Assembly (NCBI RefSeq): GCF_027409185.1
Contig: NC_084462.1
Span: forward strand, 39,380,679 to 39,444,678
Length of the DNA: 64,000 nt
Reading direction: 5' to 3'
Source: Cynocephalus volans
Lineage: Eukaryota > Chordata > Mammalia > Dermoptera > Cynocephalidae
Of the stretch, positions 12,664 through 23,635 are shown one piece after another. The notes beneath the pieces were generated by a model, which was given only the letters and a program-made list of their open reading frames with translations, did no database searches and was not told the DNA's origin. The stretch's first letter is position 1. The number at the start of each line of letters is the position of its first letter. The translations under genes and the position numbers were made by a program.

Positions 12664-13053
12664 TGTATTAGTCAGTTTTGTGTTGATATAACAAAACTAC
12701 CTGAGACCGGGTAATTTGTAAGGAAACGAGGTTTATTTGGCTTACGATTATGGCCCTCAGGCTGCTTCTACTCATGGTGGAAAAACAGCAGGCAGCTGGT
12801 GGGTACAAGCAGATCACATGGCGAGAGGAAGCAAAAGAGAGAGAGAGGAGGTGTCAGTGTCCTTTAAACAATCAACTCTCGTGGGAACTAATAGAGCGAG
12901 AACTCACTCACTACCCCCCTCCCCCAGAGAGGAGAGCATTAATCCATTCATAAGGGATCCGCCCCCATGACTCAATCAGTTTCCAACACTGCCACATTGG
13001 AGATCAAATTTCCACAGGAGTTTTGGAGGGGACAACACATCGAAACTCCATCA
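12664..13053 (-). mobile_element. MaLR solo LTR, antisense
   Basis: It begins TGTATTAGTCAGTTTTGTG and ends '..GAAACTCCATCA', 390 bp. The flanking 5-mers are GGATG (12659-12663) and GGGTG (13054-13058), a 4/5 target duplication. It reads in reverse orientation, and no internal region is attached. Confidence 0.85.
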
Positions 13054-13058
13054 GGGTG

Positions 13059-14479
13059 CTTGGTGACTGGGATCCCATTACACCACAAGGAAAGGTGGCT
13101 GCAGGGAAGGAGAGGTCAGGAGCCCTGGATAGGGCAGAATTTCAAGGAAGACAGCTGTGACAAGGGACATACAGGTCATGAGAGTTAAGAGATGATGGAG
13201 CCCTCTTCACATGAGACCTGCTGTGAGGTCTGGAACATGAGAACGTGCTCATGAGACTGATAACCCAGTGCACAACCTAGGTCAATTTGAAGCAATTGGT
13301 GGTATTCTGTAGACAAACTTAAACACTCTTTGTGATTTCGTGGCTATTTTGTTTGCAGAAGAAGGTGTCTCATCAGTGTCAGTGTCTGCATTGAGAAGGA
13401 TGAATTGCACCCCGAGGCTGTCACATGGCACAAGGCTGCACCCAAATCATGTCCTTCTGGGCAGTAAAAGTAACTGGTTAATTTTTCATCAGGAACACTG
13501 TAAGGCTGCATGCAGCTTTTTTATCCCCATTGTGAAATCAGTCACATACACTGAAGGGAAGAACAGAGGGCCCGTCCCTTTAGGTTAGAAAAGTCATTCT
13601 GGTTAGGATACCAAGAATGGATTGGGCAGGGATAATTAATAAGGTAGGGAAGTAAGAGGGAAGCTGTCATAGTAATCCAGTAAAAAGCAAAAGCTGGCTA
13701 ACCTGAGATAGTGGCAGTGGGATCGAGAAAAATAATAGAATTGGAGGTTTAGAGGAGGGGGACTTCTAATTACCTTGCTCTCAAGGAAGGTAATTGGTGA
13801 AGATGCCACCAAGTTTTCTAGCTTGAGTGACTGGATGAATGCTGGTGTACTTAATTGGAAAAGGTAATGTAGAAAGTCTGATCTTGAGGTTGGCAGATAA
13901 GTTATATGTTCAGTTTGTAATATTTGAATTGCATATCAAGGAAATAATGTCACACAAGCATGAGTATTTGCTTGTTGGTTTGTGTATATATTTATTAATT
14001 AATTCTGGAAATGAATTTTGGGCGATCCAGAAGATATTCATATATATCATTGTGTATTTAGTTCCAGATGTGATTGGAAATAAAAATATGGGAGTCTGCA
14101 TACAGAAGGGGGTTGAAACCCTGCATGAAACTGAGACAGTGAAAACTGAGTATGCAATATAAGAAAAGTGCCAGGCAGAGCCTCAGAAAGCAGCTATAGA
14201 ATATGCAAAAAGCCTTCAGCTTTTGACCTTGTTAAGATACATTAAAGAAGAAAGACCTACAACAGAAAAATACAGGGGGAAAAAAAAAAACGTTAAGTAC
14301 AGCACACAGATTTAGGTGGTCATTTATTGGATTTAGCAGAAATAAGGCAATAAGAAGGGAAATTCTGATAAGAGTGGTTTAAGAATAAGAAAAAAGAAGT
14401 AGAATAAATGAGGTTCTGGCAATGAATTCCAATTGGAAAGAGTGGTAGAGAAAAAGAGCTGAAAATAGAAGCATGGCAA
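13059..14479. other. Unassigned noncoding DNA
   Basis: About 1.4 kb without a supported gene. Several frames of 60-107 codons exist but none shows a domain, and their codon content is AT-driven. I could not assign a repeat. Confidence 0.45.
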
Positions 14480-15799
14480 GGGGAAGTGAGTGTTAGTGTG
14501 TGAGCATGTGTCAGACAGCATGTTTGTGTGTTTTAGTACATGTAAGATAGTAGGTGTGTTTGTATGTGGTGTGTGTATGTGCTTGTGTGTGTGCACATGT
14601 GCTTGTGTGCATGTGCAGGTGTGTGTTTTGTGTGTGTATGAGTGTATGTGTTTGAGTGTGCATGAGTGGGTGATTGTGTGAATGTGTATTGCTTGTGTGT
14701 CTTTGCATGTGTGTGCACATGGGTGTGAGTGTGTTGTGGGTGTTTCTGTGGTAGTGTGTTTTTGCATGTATATTTCTGTGTGTTTATGTGTGAGTGTGTT
14801 TGTGTGGTTAAATTTGTGTGTATTTGTATATGAGTTTAAGTATGTGTGAGTGACTGTGTGAAAGTGTATGCATTCATGTATGTTCATGTGTGTGAGTGGG
14901 TTTTGGTTGCTTATGTTTGAATGTATGTTTGCGTGTGTTTTGTAGGAGTTTGTTTTGTGTTTTTTGTGTTTGAGTGTGTTTATATGTGTGTTTGTGTACT
15001 TGTGTTGTAAAATGTCATTTTGTTTATTTTGTGTTTGTGTGTGTGGGTCTTTCTGTATAAGTGTGGGTGTTTTTGATTGCGTGTTCAAGTGTTTGGAATT
15101 TTGCAAATGTGTGTGAACATGTGTGCATATGTATGTGTTTGTATGTGAAAATGTGTGTAACTGTGTGCACATGTGTTAATTTGTGTTTGTGTATTTTGTG
15201 AGTGTATGTTTTCTTACTGTGAGTTGTGTAATGTTTGTGCGTGTGTATTTGAATGTGTATGATTGTGTGATTTTCTGTGACATTTTATGTACTTGTGAGT
15301 GTTTTGGGTTTTTTTGTTTTCTGTGTTTGTGTTTGTCTGTGTTTATGTGTCTGTGTTGCAGAGTGTGCAGTTTCATGTGCTGTGTGTGTGCAAGTGTGTT
15401 TATTGTGTGTGAGAATGAGTGTGTAACTGCATGCCCATGTGTGAATGTGTATGTTTGTGTGTATAAAATTGTGTTTGTATGAGTGTGTGTACTTGTGTGG
15501 ATACGTTTGTGTGTGTTTGATATGTGAGAATTGTGTATGTGCATTTGGTGGTAAGTGTGTTTATGTGTAAATATGCTTTTGAGTTTCTGTGAGTAGCTGT
15601 GTTTTTTATGTTTGTGTGTGAATGTGTTTGTGTGTGACTGAGTTTCTGTGTCTGTGTGCTTGTGTAATTGTGTGTGTATGAATGTTTTTGTGTATGTACA
15701 CGTTTGTGTTTATGTGTGTGTTTGTGCATGTGTTTAAGTGTGTGAGTGTTGTGGCAGTGTATGTGTCTTTGTGGGGTTTTTTGTGTGAGTACATGTGCA

Positions 15800-15830
<31 letters not shown>

Positions 15831-15835
15831 ACGCG
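14480..15835 (+). repeat. TG-rich degenerate simple-repeat domain
   Basis: About 1.35 kb of irregular TGTG/TTTG/TATG sequence with almost no C on this strand, ending in a pure (GT)n at about 15803-15830. Long His/Thr-rich or Cys/Val-rich frames on the two strands (up to 279 codons) are by-products of the TG repeat, not genes. Its right part is half of the inverted duplication listed next. Confidence 0.9.
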
Positions 15836-16000
15836 CACAGGCATTTGCAGTGAATGTGAAGAAGCCATAGGTTAGAATCTTGCTCCACCATTCTTCAGTG
15901 ACATTGTAACACTGGGGCTTCACTTATACGTCCCTATCCACAGGTGTGTCATAAATAAAATTAATATGATAGTAACTACCTTGCTGTGGTGATCTTAATA
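15310..16000 (+). repeat. Left arm of a large inverted duplication
   Basis: The segment 15310-16000 is matched in reverse complement by 18491-19150. The match covers TG-rich sequence (for example 'tttgatatgtgagaattgtg') and a non-repetitive tail of about 165 bp (15836-16000) containing 'cactggggcttcac' and 'ggtgtgtcataaataaaatt'. The non-repetitive tail rules out chance similarity of simple repeats. The spacer is about 2.5 kb. Confidence 0.9.
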
Positions 16001-16562
16001 GTTATATCTCAGAGTTTCTCAAATTCTTTTACATTCTGGATTCTTTCAAGTCTGATAAAATTAGGGACTGCTTACCATCACTGGGTAAGCCCTTTTAAGA
16101 TACATTTAAATCACTGAGACAAAGATTTCAGAAAAGCAAGGCTTAGAAGCCATACAAAGGTGCTTTATTTATTTGATTATCTTCAAAATGCAGGACCACA
16201 GAACCCACTGATTCAACTATTCACTTACTTAATAAATATTTATTCATTGTATGCTGTTTTCTGGTAACTATTCCAGGAGCAAAACACATAAAAATTACTG
16301 CCTGCATGGAGCTTACATTGTAGTTGAAGGGCTAAACAATTAGCAATAAACATAAAAACACAAATGGTATTGTACGTTAGAAAGTAATAATACACTACAG
16401 AATAAGAAAAAGTGAGACCGAGATGAAGTGGATTAAAGTTTCCAGGAAGGGCTGCAATGTGATGTACGGCAGTCAGGGCAGGCTTTAATAATATGGAGCC
16501 CTTTGAACAAAGACCTGATGAAGGGAGACAATTAGCAATATGTTGCATGCAGAGGGAGAGCC
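16001..16562 (+). repeat. Old interspersed repeat, class not assigned
   Basis: It contains 'gcatggagcttacattgtag', 'cagtcagggcaggcttta' and 'gaacaaagacctgatgaagg', in the same order as a common ancient mammalian repeat. It lies inside the spacer of the inverted duplication. Family not named. Confidence 0.45.
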
Positions 16563-17354
16563 AGTGTTTTAGATTTCACATGTAAGTGAGAACATGCGGT
16601 ATTTATCTTTATGTGCCTGACTTATTTCACTTAGCATAATGTTCTCCTATTCTTCCCATGTTGTCACATATGACAAAATTTATTCTTTTGAGGCTGAATG
16701 CTATTCCACTGTTTACATACCACATTTTCTTTTTCCATACATCTGCTGATAGACACATAGGTTGACACCATAAATTGGCTGTTCTAAATAGTGCAGCAAT
16801 AAACATGGACATGCAGATATCTATTTGACATACTGGATTTCAAATATTTTGGATAAGTACCCAGTAGTGAGATTGGTGGATCAAATGGGAGTTGTATTTT
16901 CAGTTTTTTTGAGGAAGCTCCATGCAGTGTTCCATAAAGGCTGTACTCATTTACATTCCCACCAATATTGTACAAAGGTTTCCTTTTCTCCCTGTCCTTG
17001 CCAACACTCATCTTTCATCTTTTTGATAATAGGTGCAGTGAGACGTTTGAGGTGCTATGTCATTGTGATTTTAATTTGCACTTCCCAGTGATGAGTGATG
17101 ATGAGCATTATTTTCTCCTGCTATTTGCATGTCTTCTTTTGAGAAATGTCCATTCAAGTTTCTTCCCATTTTTAATAGGATTATTCGTTTTCTTTTTATA
17201 GAGTTGTTTGAGTTCCTTATATAGTTTGGATATTAACTCCTTATCAGTTGTATGGCTTGCAAATATTTTCTCCCAATCTGTAGGTTGTCTCTTCACTCCG
17301 TTGTTTCCCTCGTTGTGCAGAAAGTTTTTTGTTGTTGTTTTTGTTCATTTGTTT
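16563..17354 (-). mobile_element. L1 relic, antisense (first part)
   Basis: Antisense L1 3' region with the same block order as 9522-11525: 'gtgagaacatgcggtattta', the 'gctgaatgctattccact' block, then 'ggataagtacccagtagtga'. It is broken by a SINE at 17369 and continues at 17569. Noncoding. Confidence 0.85.
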
Positions 17355-17368
17355 GTTTGTTTTATTTT
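17355..17368. repeat. SINE target-site duplication, left copy
   Basis: The 14-mer GTTTGTTTTATTTT occurs here and again at 17555-17568, exactly flanking the SINE. Confidence 0.85.
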
Positions 17369-17554
17369 TTTATTTTTATTTATTATTATTTTGTGTGTGT
17401 GTGTGACCGGTAAGGGGATCGTAACCCTTGGCTTGGTGTTGCCCGCACGGCGCTCAGCCAGTGAGTGCACTGGCCATCCCTATATGGGATCCGAACCCAT
17501 GGCCTCGGTGCTCCCAGCGCCACACTCACCCGAGTGAGCCACGGGGTCAGCCCC
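17369..17554 (-). mobile_element. tRNA-derived dimeric SINE (CYN-like)
   Basis: On the minus strand the body starts at 17554 and runs to an A/T-rich tail ending at 17369. Two tRNA-like monomers follow each other. Each has a B-box-like sequence: 'gggttcggatccc' in the first, 'gggttacgatcccc' in the second. The element ends 'ccttaccggtcac' before the tail. A perfect 14-bp target duplication flanks it, so this is a bona fide insertion into the antisense L1. The family looks like the isoleucine-tRNA-derived CYN SINEs reported from colugos. Confidence 0.85.
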
Positions 17555-17568
17555 GTTTGTTTTATTTT

Positions 17569-18410
17569 GATATAACCTCATTTGTCTAATTTTGCTTTTG
17601 TTGCCTGAGCTTTTGGAGTCAAATCTAAAAAAATCAGTGCCCAGACCAATGTCATATAGTTTTTCTCGCATGTTTTCTTATAATAGTTTTACAGTTTCAG
17701 ACTTTATGTTTAAATCTCTAATCCATTTTAAGTTGGTTGTTGTGTATGGTGTGAAATAACGGTCCAATTTTATTTTTCTGCATCTGATATCTAGTTTTTC
17801 CAACACAATTTATTGAATGGACTCTCTTCTTCCCAATGTGTATGTTGGCACCTTTGTCAACCATCAACTGACCGTATATGTTCCATTTCTGGGTTCTCTA
17901 TTCTGTTCCATTAATCGATGAGTCTATTTCTTACCAGCACCATGCTGTTTTAATTACCATCACTTTGTAGAATAGTTAAAAATCAGGTAGTGTGATGCTC
18001 CAGTTATTTTCTTTTTCCTCATGATTGTCTTGACTATCCTGGTTTGTTTTTTGTTTGTTTGTTTGATTTTCTGATTCAGAACGAATTTTAGGATTTTTTT
18101 TCTTCTATTTCTATGAAAGGTAATGTTGAAATTTAATAGGAATTGCATTGAATCTGTAGATCATTTGGGGTAGTATGGACATTTTAATAATATTATTCTT
18201 CCAATCCATGAAAACAAGATTTCTCTCCATTTATTTCTGTATTCTTCAATTACTTTTATTAACATTTTACAGTTTTTAGTGTGCAGGTTTTTCACTTCCT
18301 TTGTTAAATATATCTCTTTAAATATTTTATTTTTTGTAGCTATTGTAAATGCGATTGTTCTCTTGATTTCTTTTTTGCATGCCTGGTTGTTTAGAGACAT
18401 TGAGTTATTT
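17569..18410 (-). mobile_element. L1 relic, antisense (second part)
   Basis: The L1 continues in register after the SINE, with 'cctcatttgtctaattttgc', then 'atccattttaagttggttgt' and 'gaatctgtagatcatttggg'. It is truncated near 18410. The right end of the spacer is unassigned. Confidence 0.85.
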
Positions 18411-18490
18411 AGTCTCTTCTGCCACCAGATGTAGCTTAAGAATTCAGAAAACACCTTGAGGAGGAAGTCAGCTACAACTCATATCCAATT

Positions 18491-19150
18491 TATTAAGATC
18501 ACTACAGCGAGGTAGCTACTATCATATTAATTTTATTTATGACACACCTGTGGATAAGGGAGTTTAAGTGAAGCCCCAGTGTTACAATGCCACTGAAGAG
18601 TGGTGGAGCGAGTTTCTAATAGATGGCTTTGTCACATTCACTGCAAATGCCTGTGCACGCACACACACACCGATGTACACATACTCACACACAGAGACAC
18701 ATCCATTGTCACAATACTCACATACTTAAATACACACACAAATACAGATACACACACACATAAATGCAAACACATGTACACATAAGAAAACATTCATACA
18801 TACACACACAGTCACTCACAGAAACACAGATTCAGTCACACACAAACACATTCACACACAAACAAAAAACACACAAACAAAAAAACACACTGCCACACAT
18901 ACGCTTACCCCCAAATGCACACAGTCACACAATTCTCACATATCAAACACACACAGAAAAACATCCACACATGGACACACACTCACACAAACACACACAC
19001 ACAAATACACATTCACATATGGGCATAAAGTTACACACTCTCACTCACCCACTCACATACATGCATAAACACACTTGCACACACACAGCACACAAAACTA
19101 CACACTCTGTAACACAAACACACACACAGACACATACACACAAAAAATTC
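18491..19150 (-). repeat. Right arm of the large inverted duplication (CA-rich)
   Basis: Reverse complement of 15310-16000. The inner boundary is sharp: 'tattaagatcac' at 18491 pairs with 'gtgatcttaata' ending at 16000. The simple-repeat part has diverged more (CA runs interrupted by A-rich stretches) than the 165-bp non-repetitive part, which is about 85-90% identical by eye. A 140-codon frame here is a CA-repeat artefact. Confidence 0.9.
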
Positions 19151-19389
19151 CCCCTCCCAGGGTCCAAGAATCAGGATTGTTCCTGAGCCAAGCCCAGGGG
19201 ATCCACCGCCCACGGCATGAGAGGATTACCTGGGGCAAGTGTAAGGTGTCCACCTGCGTCCTCAGGTGGTATGAGTTTATATGCTCAGGGTCATTGTTTG
19301 TGGCATAGTTGTCAGAGAGGAAGTCATCTCTATGGACAACATCTTGGGCTGTGGTACTGTCATCTTAGGCAATGTTGCCTTTGTATAGT
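19151..19389. other. Unassigned noncoding DNA
   Basis: Short GC-moderate stretch between the CA-rich arm and the Tigger-like element. Possibly part of an ERV LTR, given the ERV that follows. I cannot support it further. Confidence 0.35.
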
Positions 19390-19720
19390 CTTCCCTGGGT
19401 ATCCCTGGGGTATTGGCTCCAGGATCCGCTCCCCCCCAGTACCAAAATTTGTGGGTGCTCAAGTCTCTGATATAAAATGGCATAATATTTGCATGTATAA
19501 TCTATGCACACCTTCCCATATATGTTAAATCATCTCTAGATTACTTATAATACCTAATACAATGTAAATGCTATGTAAATAGTTGTGGCACTGTATTTTT
19601 TAATTTGCATTTTTTATTGTTGTATTTTTATTTTGTATTGTATTTTTTTTCCAAATAATTTTGATCTCCTGTTGTTTGAATCAGTGGATGCAGAACCTGG
19701 GGATACAGTTGGCATATTGT
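19390..19720. mobile_element. Tigger-like DNA transposon, non-autonomous
   Basis: The left end reads 'ttccctgggtatccctgggg' and the right end carries the inverted counterpart ('gcagaacctggggatacag'). The interior has 'gctcaagtctctgatataaa' and 'tctagattacttataatacc', typical of TcMar-Tigger family elements. No transposase frame remains. Confidence 0.75.
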
Positions 19721-22700
19721 ATTCTTAGATGGCCACCCCTGAGGGGGAAATCTCTCCCAGGTGGAAATCCATGAAGCATAGGTGTCAGATATGGATGGTG
19801 CAGAGATCTTATATAATTTGGATGTTTGGGTAAGAACAGCTCAGCAGGTATCATGGCAGCTGCCTGGGTTACAGATCCCTATGACCTCTGGCAGTCATCA
19901 GGAGTGTGCAAAGGCTTTACTGCCTCCAGCCTAGATGAGCCTGTAGTCTCCATCTACAGCTGATGAACATTTTGGCTACAAAGGTCTGCCGACAGAATGC
20001 TACCTTATGGAGTCCTTCCTGGAAAGGAAGGGTTTGTCCCTGTAATGTGACTGTTGCGATATTTGAACAAAGGATCTTTAACCATGGGGGTTTGATTTGA
20101 TCACGTTCAGGCCATTCTCACTGCAGAATAACAAGTACATTACATGACGAGACAGAATCAGGCACCACTGCCATCTGTGCCATTTAATGCCAAGGGAAGA
20201 TACCTCCAGGTGTCATCCATGTGGTGGCAAACTGGCCAGAAAAAAAGTGAGGAGGGACCTCCAACACTCTCTGTTTTGCCACCCTGTGGTGCAGCTGTAT
20301 GTGAGGAGTGTTTTGCCAGTACACTCCATTAAACTTGAGGACGAGCTCTGGGGGGCTTCTGAGTAACCCCAGCACCCACACAGCAAACAAGACTAAAACC
20401 CAGATCCAGGACCCAAAGCCATGGTGAACACCAGTTGCAGAGGTGTCTGCCCAGCTTCAGTTCGGGAAGGGAAATGTGAACTATGCCTGCAGACATCTGC
20501 ATTCTCCCCATTGGATTGTTGTAGCCGAACGTCCAGAGCCTGTTTTATCACGGGAGCTTCCCACATGGGGTGTTGGGACTTGTATTGATAATAGGCCAAT
20601 ATCACAGGGCAAATGGTAGTTATTTTCTAATATGACTGGCATCGTAGACGTAATTTATTTTCTGCTCCAATTGTGACCTGACCATGCTGCTGCTGGGACT
20701 GGGAATGATGATCTCCACTTCCTGTGAGGCATAGCAGGAATTTGGGTTTATTAACCAGCCTTTAAATCTCTACAACGTGGATAAAGCTTATGGATGAGGT
20801 CCAGCTGCTTCAAAGTACGACTTGCTTTCAACTTTTAGATCATACTTTATTATCCCCTTGCGATCCCACCTCCAACATGTGCAGGTTGGCAGAATGATAG
20901 AAAAATAAACAATGCTGGGTGAGTTTCATTAAGGGAATAAGTGCTGATGCAGCCCTCTTACACGGGAGTGTGGGTGGGTGGGTGTCAGTTCCCCCTGTAA
21001 CTAGTAAGAGCACGGCAGAGGGCTTGGAGTGATTGTCACGTGAAAACCCGCAATCAAGAGTTAAGGAGGATGAGAGCTTGTGGCAAAACCACCACCCATT
21101 TGGGGGGCCAAGAAACCCCTGTAATTTGAGTAGTAGGTTTTTTAAAAGGCTGTTGTGTGTCTCAGTTAGGCGTGATGCCTGAGGTCGGTGGGGCAAATGT
21201 TAAGTCCCACAGTGCACCATGCCCTAAGGCCCACTGTGGGCAACACGTGCTGAGACATGAGCGCCTTAGTGTGAGTTGACCCCTGCTGTGCCACAATGCC
21301 CTCAGACAAACTTGTGTGTCCAGCCACTGTTGTGGAAGCAGCATGAGTCTGTGGTTTAGAGTAACCCCACAGAAAAGGCAATCATAGCAAGGGAATACCT
21401 ATACCTTGTGGCTCCTGCCCTGGAAGGGAGTTTACGGACATGGTCAACATGCTGGTGTGAGTGGGGTCGATCCATCCTAGGAACATGGCCCCAGTGGGGA
21501 CACATCCAGAGCTTAGTTTTGCAGCACACAGTGCAGCTGTCAGCAACTCGACTTCCATGTAATGGAACAGATAGGCTGAAGTACAAGAGACAGGAGTGGG
21601 ACGTGTTGCCTCCAGGACATGGAGAGCCCCAGGAGATGCTGAGCACATCTGAGTGCCTCAGGGCATACAGTGTGACAAGGCAGTGCTTCATTGTCCTAGG
21701 AATGCCTCAACACTCGGAGACCTGTGATCCCCAAGAATTCATCAGAGGTCAAAGGCCTTGTCTTTATGGGAAGCTATAACCTACCTCCCATCCTGTAAGA
21801 GTAGTAAAGTCCATGTGTACGTTCTACTTGGAGGGTCCTTTTAGGAATATCTCATCGATGTAATGCCAGGAGCAGCAGTGAGTGAGCATGAGACTCCGAG
21901 TCCTGCTACCACAGATTGCATGCAATGGCAGGACTAATTTAAGTGTCCCATAGGCATCATGTGAATGTGCATCAGGTTCTTTGAACATGAAAACAGACTA
22001 GCTTTGAGGATCCTGGTCAATAGGATTGAGTAAAACATGTTGGCCAAGTCAATGGCTGTGAAAAAGGTTCCAGGTGCCTTTTGATTATTGTCAGTTATGA
22101 TCTTTGGGGTTGGAGTCTTCATTGGAGGAACCTGCGCATTTAAATTATGGCAGTCCATGGTAATCTCCACTCATTTGGAGAGGCCTTGAGTACAGGCCAG
22201 AAAGGGCTAAGAGACAGTAAACCAGTAGAAACAATGACCACCCCCACCCCCTGCCCCGAGGAGGTCAGTAATGACCAGATGCAGGCACTCAGTATGTTGC
22301 TTTAGTTGATATTGGTGGGTATTTACTTTCTCTACTGGTGTGGGGAGGTGCACCAGTACCTACTGGGCCATTCCCACCAGCAGTGCCAAGGAATTGACTT
22401 TACCGCAATCCCCTATAAGTTAGAGGGTGTTTTTGTAGGATATTCATTAGGATTTTCCGGGAGGACGGTGACATGGGCACCTGTTTCTAATAATGCCAGA
22501 AAGGTTTGTGAGTTTTTCCTGTTCCAACCAACCACCAGAATTGTGACGGATCAGTTGTCCCAGGAGGTGGGACAAGGCTGGAGGAGCTGATGGACACCTG
22601 TGGCAGTGGCTGAGGGCTGGACACCTGTGTGCGTCAGGGAGTAGCATATCATGAGTGAGGCCATTGTCCTGAGCAACAGCAGAGGGCTTTTGTGCAGCCA

Positions 22701-23461
22701 CCTGATTAGGTTGAAATTGTCTCAGAGCATCTTTTAGTTGTTGAAGTCTGGATGTTGGCTGTTCTGAAATTAAATCATTTGGCTCCTACATGTCCTTAAT
22801 TGTTAGTATAAAGGGAGATAGACGCCCTGTGAGTTGTAATAGGCTGCCGGGCTGTCAAGGAAGTTGTGTGGTGGGGTGGTTTGTCCAGGCCCCCTACAGG
22901 AGGCAAATCCCCCTAGTACTATAATATTTGGGAATTAGGATGTGTGCCTCCCTCATGACCAGCCAGTGAATCAATTATTCCATCTGAGGCCTCTTGAAGA
23001 GTATAAGCCATGTCCTCCAAATTGAGGAGTGCTGCGCAGAAATTTGGGGTGCTCCTTGTAAGAATTCTCTTGACTCAGGGTCAAAAGGGGCCTCCTCTGG
23101 GTTGGAGGTATATTCAATTATCAGGTTTATTTGAGTGTTCACAGAAGCAATATACACACTGAATCATGACAATTTCATGTTAACAGGGAGCAGGCATCCT
23201 CAGTAGTTGTGCACTGCCCCATGATCCAGCAGCAGTGACTGGTGCCAGGAACAAGACTTTTTTACGCCGGGAGCCTGGGAAGTAAGGTGGTGCCTGTCCT
23301 GCCCTCTCCCCTCAGATTGGGAGTCTGTCCTCATCATCGCAGCATGCTGTACCCCCCTCCCCCGCCTTCTGTTGTGGAGGTTTTAGTTTTTCTAGATTTA
23401 TGTTGACTCCCAGAGGGAGTCATGTAAGAATGTGTCCCATACAGTGTGGGGGTCCTTTAAT

Positions 23462-23477
23462 AATTACGGATTTGAGG
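23462..23477. repeat. SINE target-site duplication, left copy
   Basis: The 16-mer AATTACGGATTTGAGG at 23462-23477 is repeated exactly at 23636-23651. Confidence 0.95.
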
Positions 23478-23635
23478 GGCCGACCCCGTGGCACACTCGG
23501 GAGGGTGCGGCGCTGGGAGTGCAGCAGCGCTCCCGCCGCGGGTTCGGATCCTATATAGGGATGGCTGGTGCGCTCACTGGCTGAGTGTGGTGCGGCCGGT
23601 CACAAAAAAGACAAAAAATAAAAAAATAAAAATAA
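23478..23635 (+). mobile_element. tRNA-derived SINE with truncated second monomer (CYN-like)
   Basis: The body starts 'ggccgaccccgtggcacact'. The first monomer is complete, with B box 'gggttcggatcc' and an unusual GC-rich anticodon-region insert ('ctcccgccgcgggttc'). The second monomer lacks its B-box portion and jumps to the 'ggccggtcac' end before an A-rich tail. The perfect 16-bp target duplication shows a fairly recent insertion into the ERV. Confidence 0.92.

Noticed and set aside
14333..15891. Long minus-strand open frames rich in His and Thr (279, 163 and 122 codons), and plus-strand Cys/Val-rich frames
   Set aside because: They are translations of a TG/CA simple repeat, which rarely creates stop codons. 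No domain, no codon constraint, no promoter.
18600..19186. His/Thr-rich plus-strand frames (61 and 140 codons)
   Set aside because: Same cause: the CA-rich arm of the inverted duplication.
21408..21779. 123-codon plus-strand frame in the ERV
   Set aside because: It is the antisense shadow of the minus-strand pol relic.
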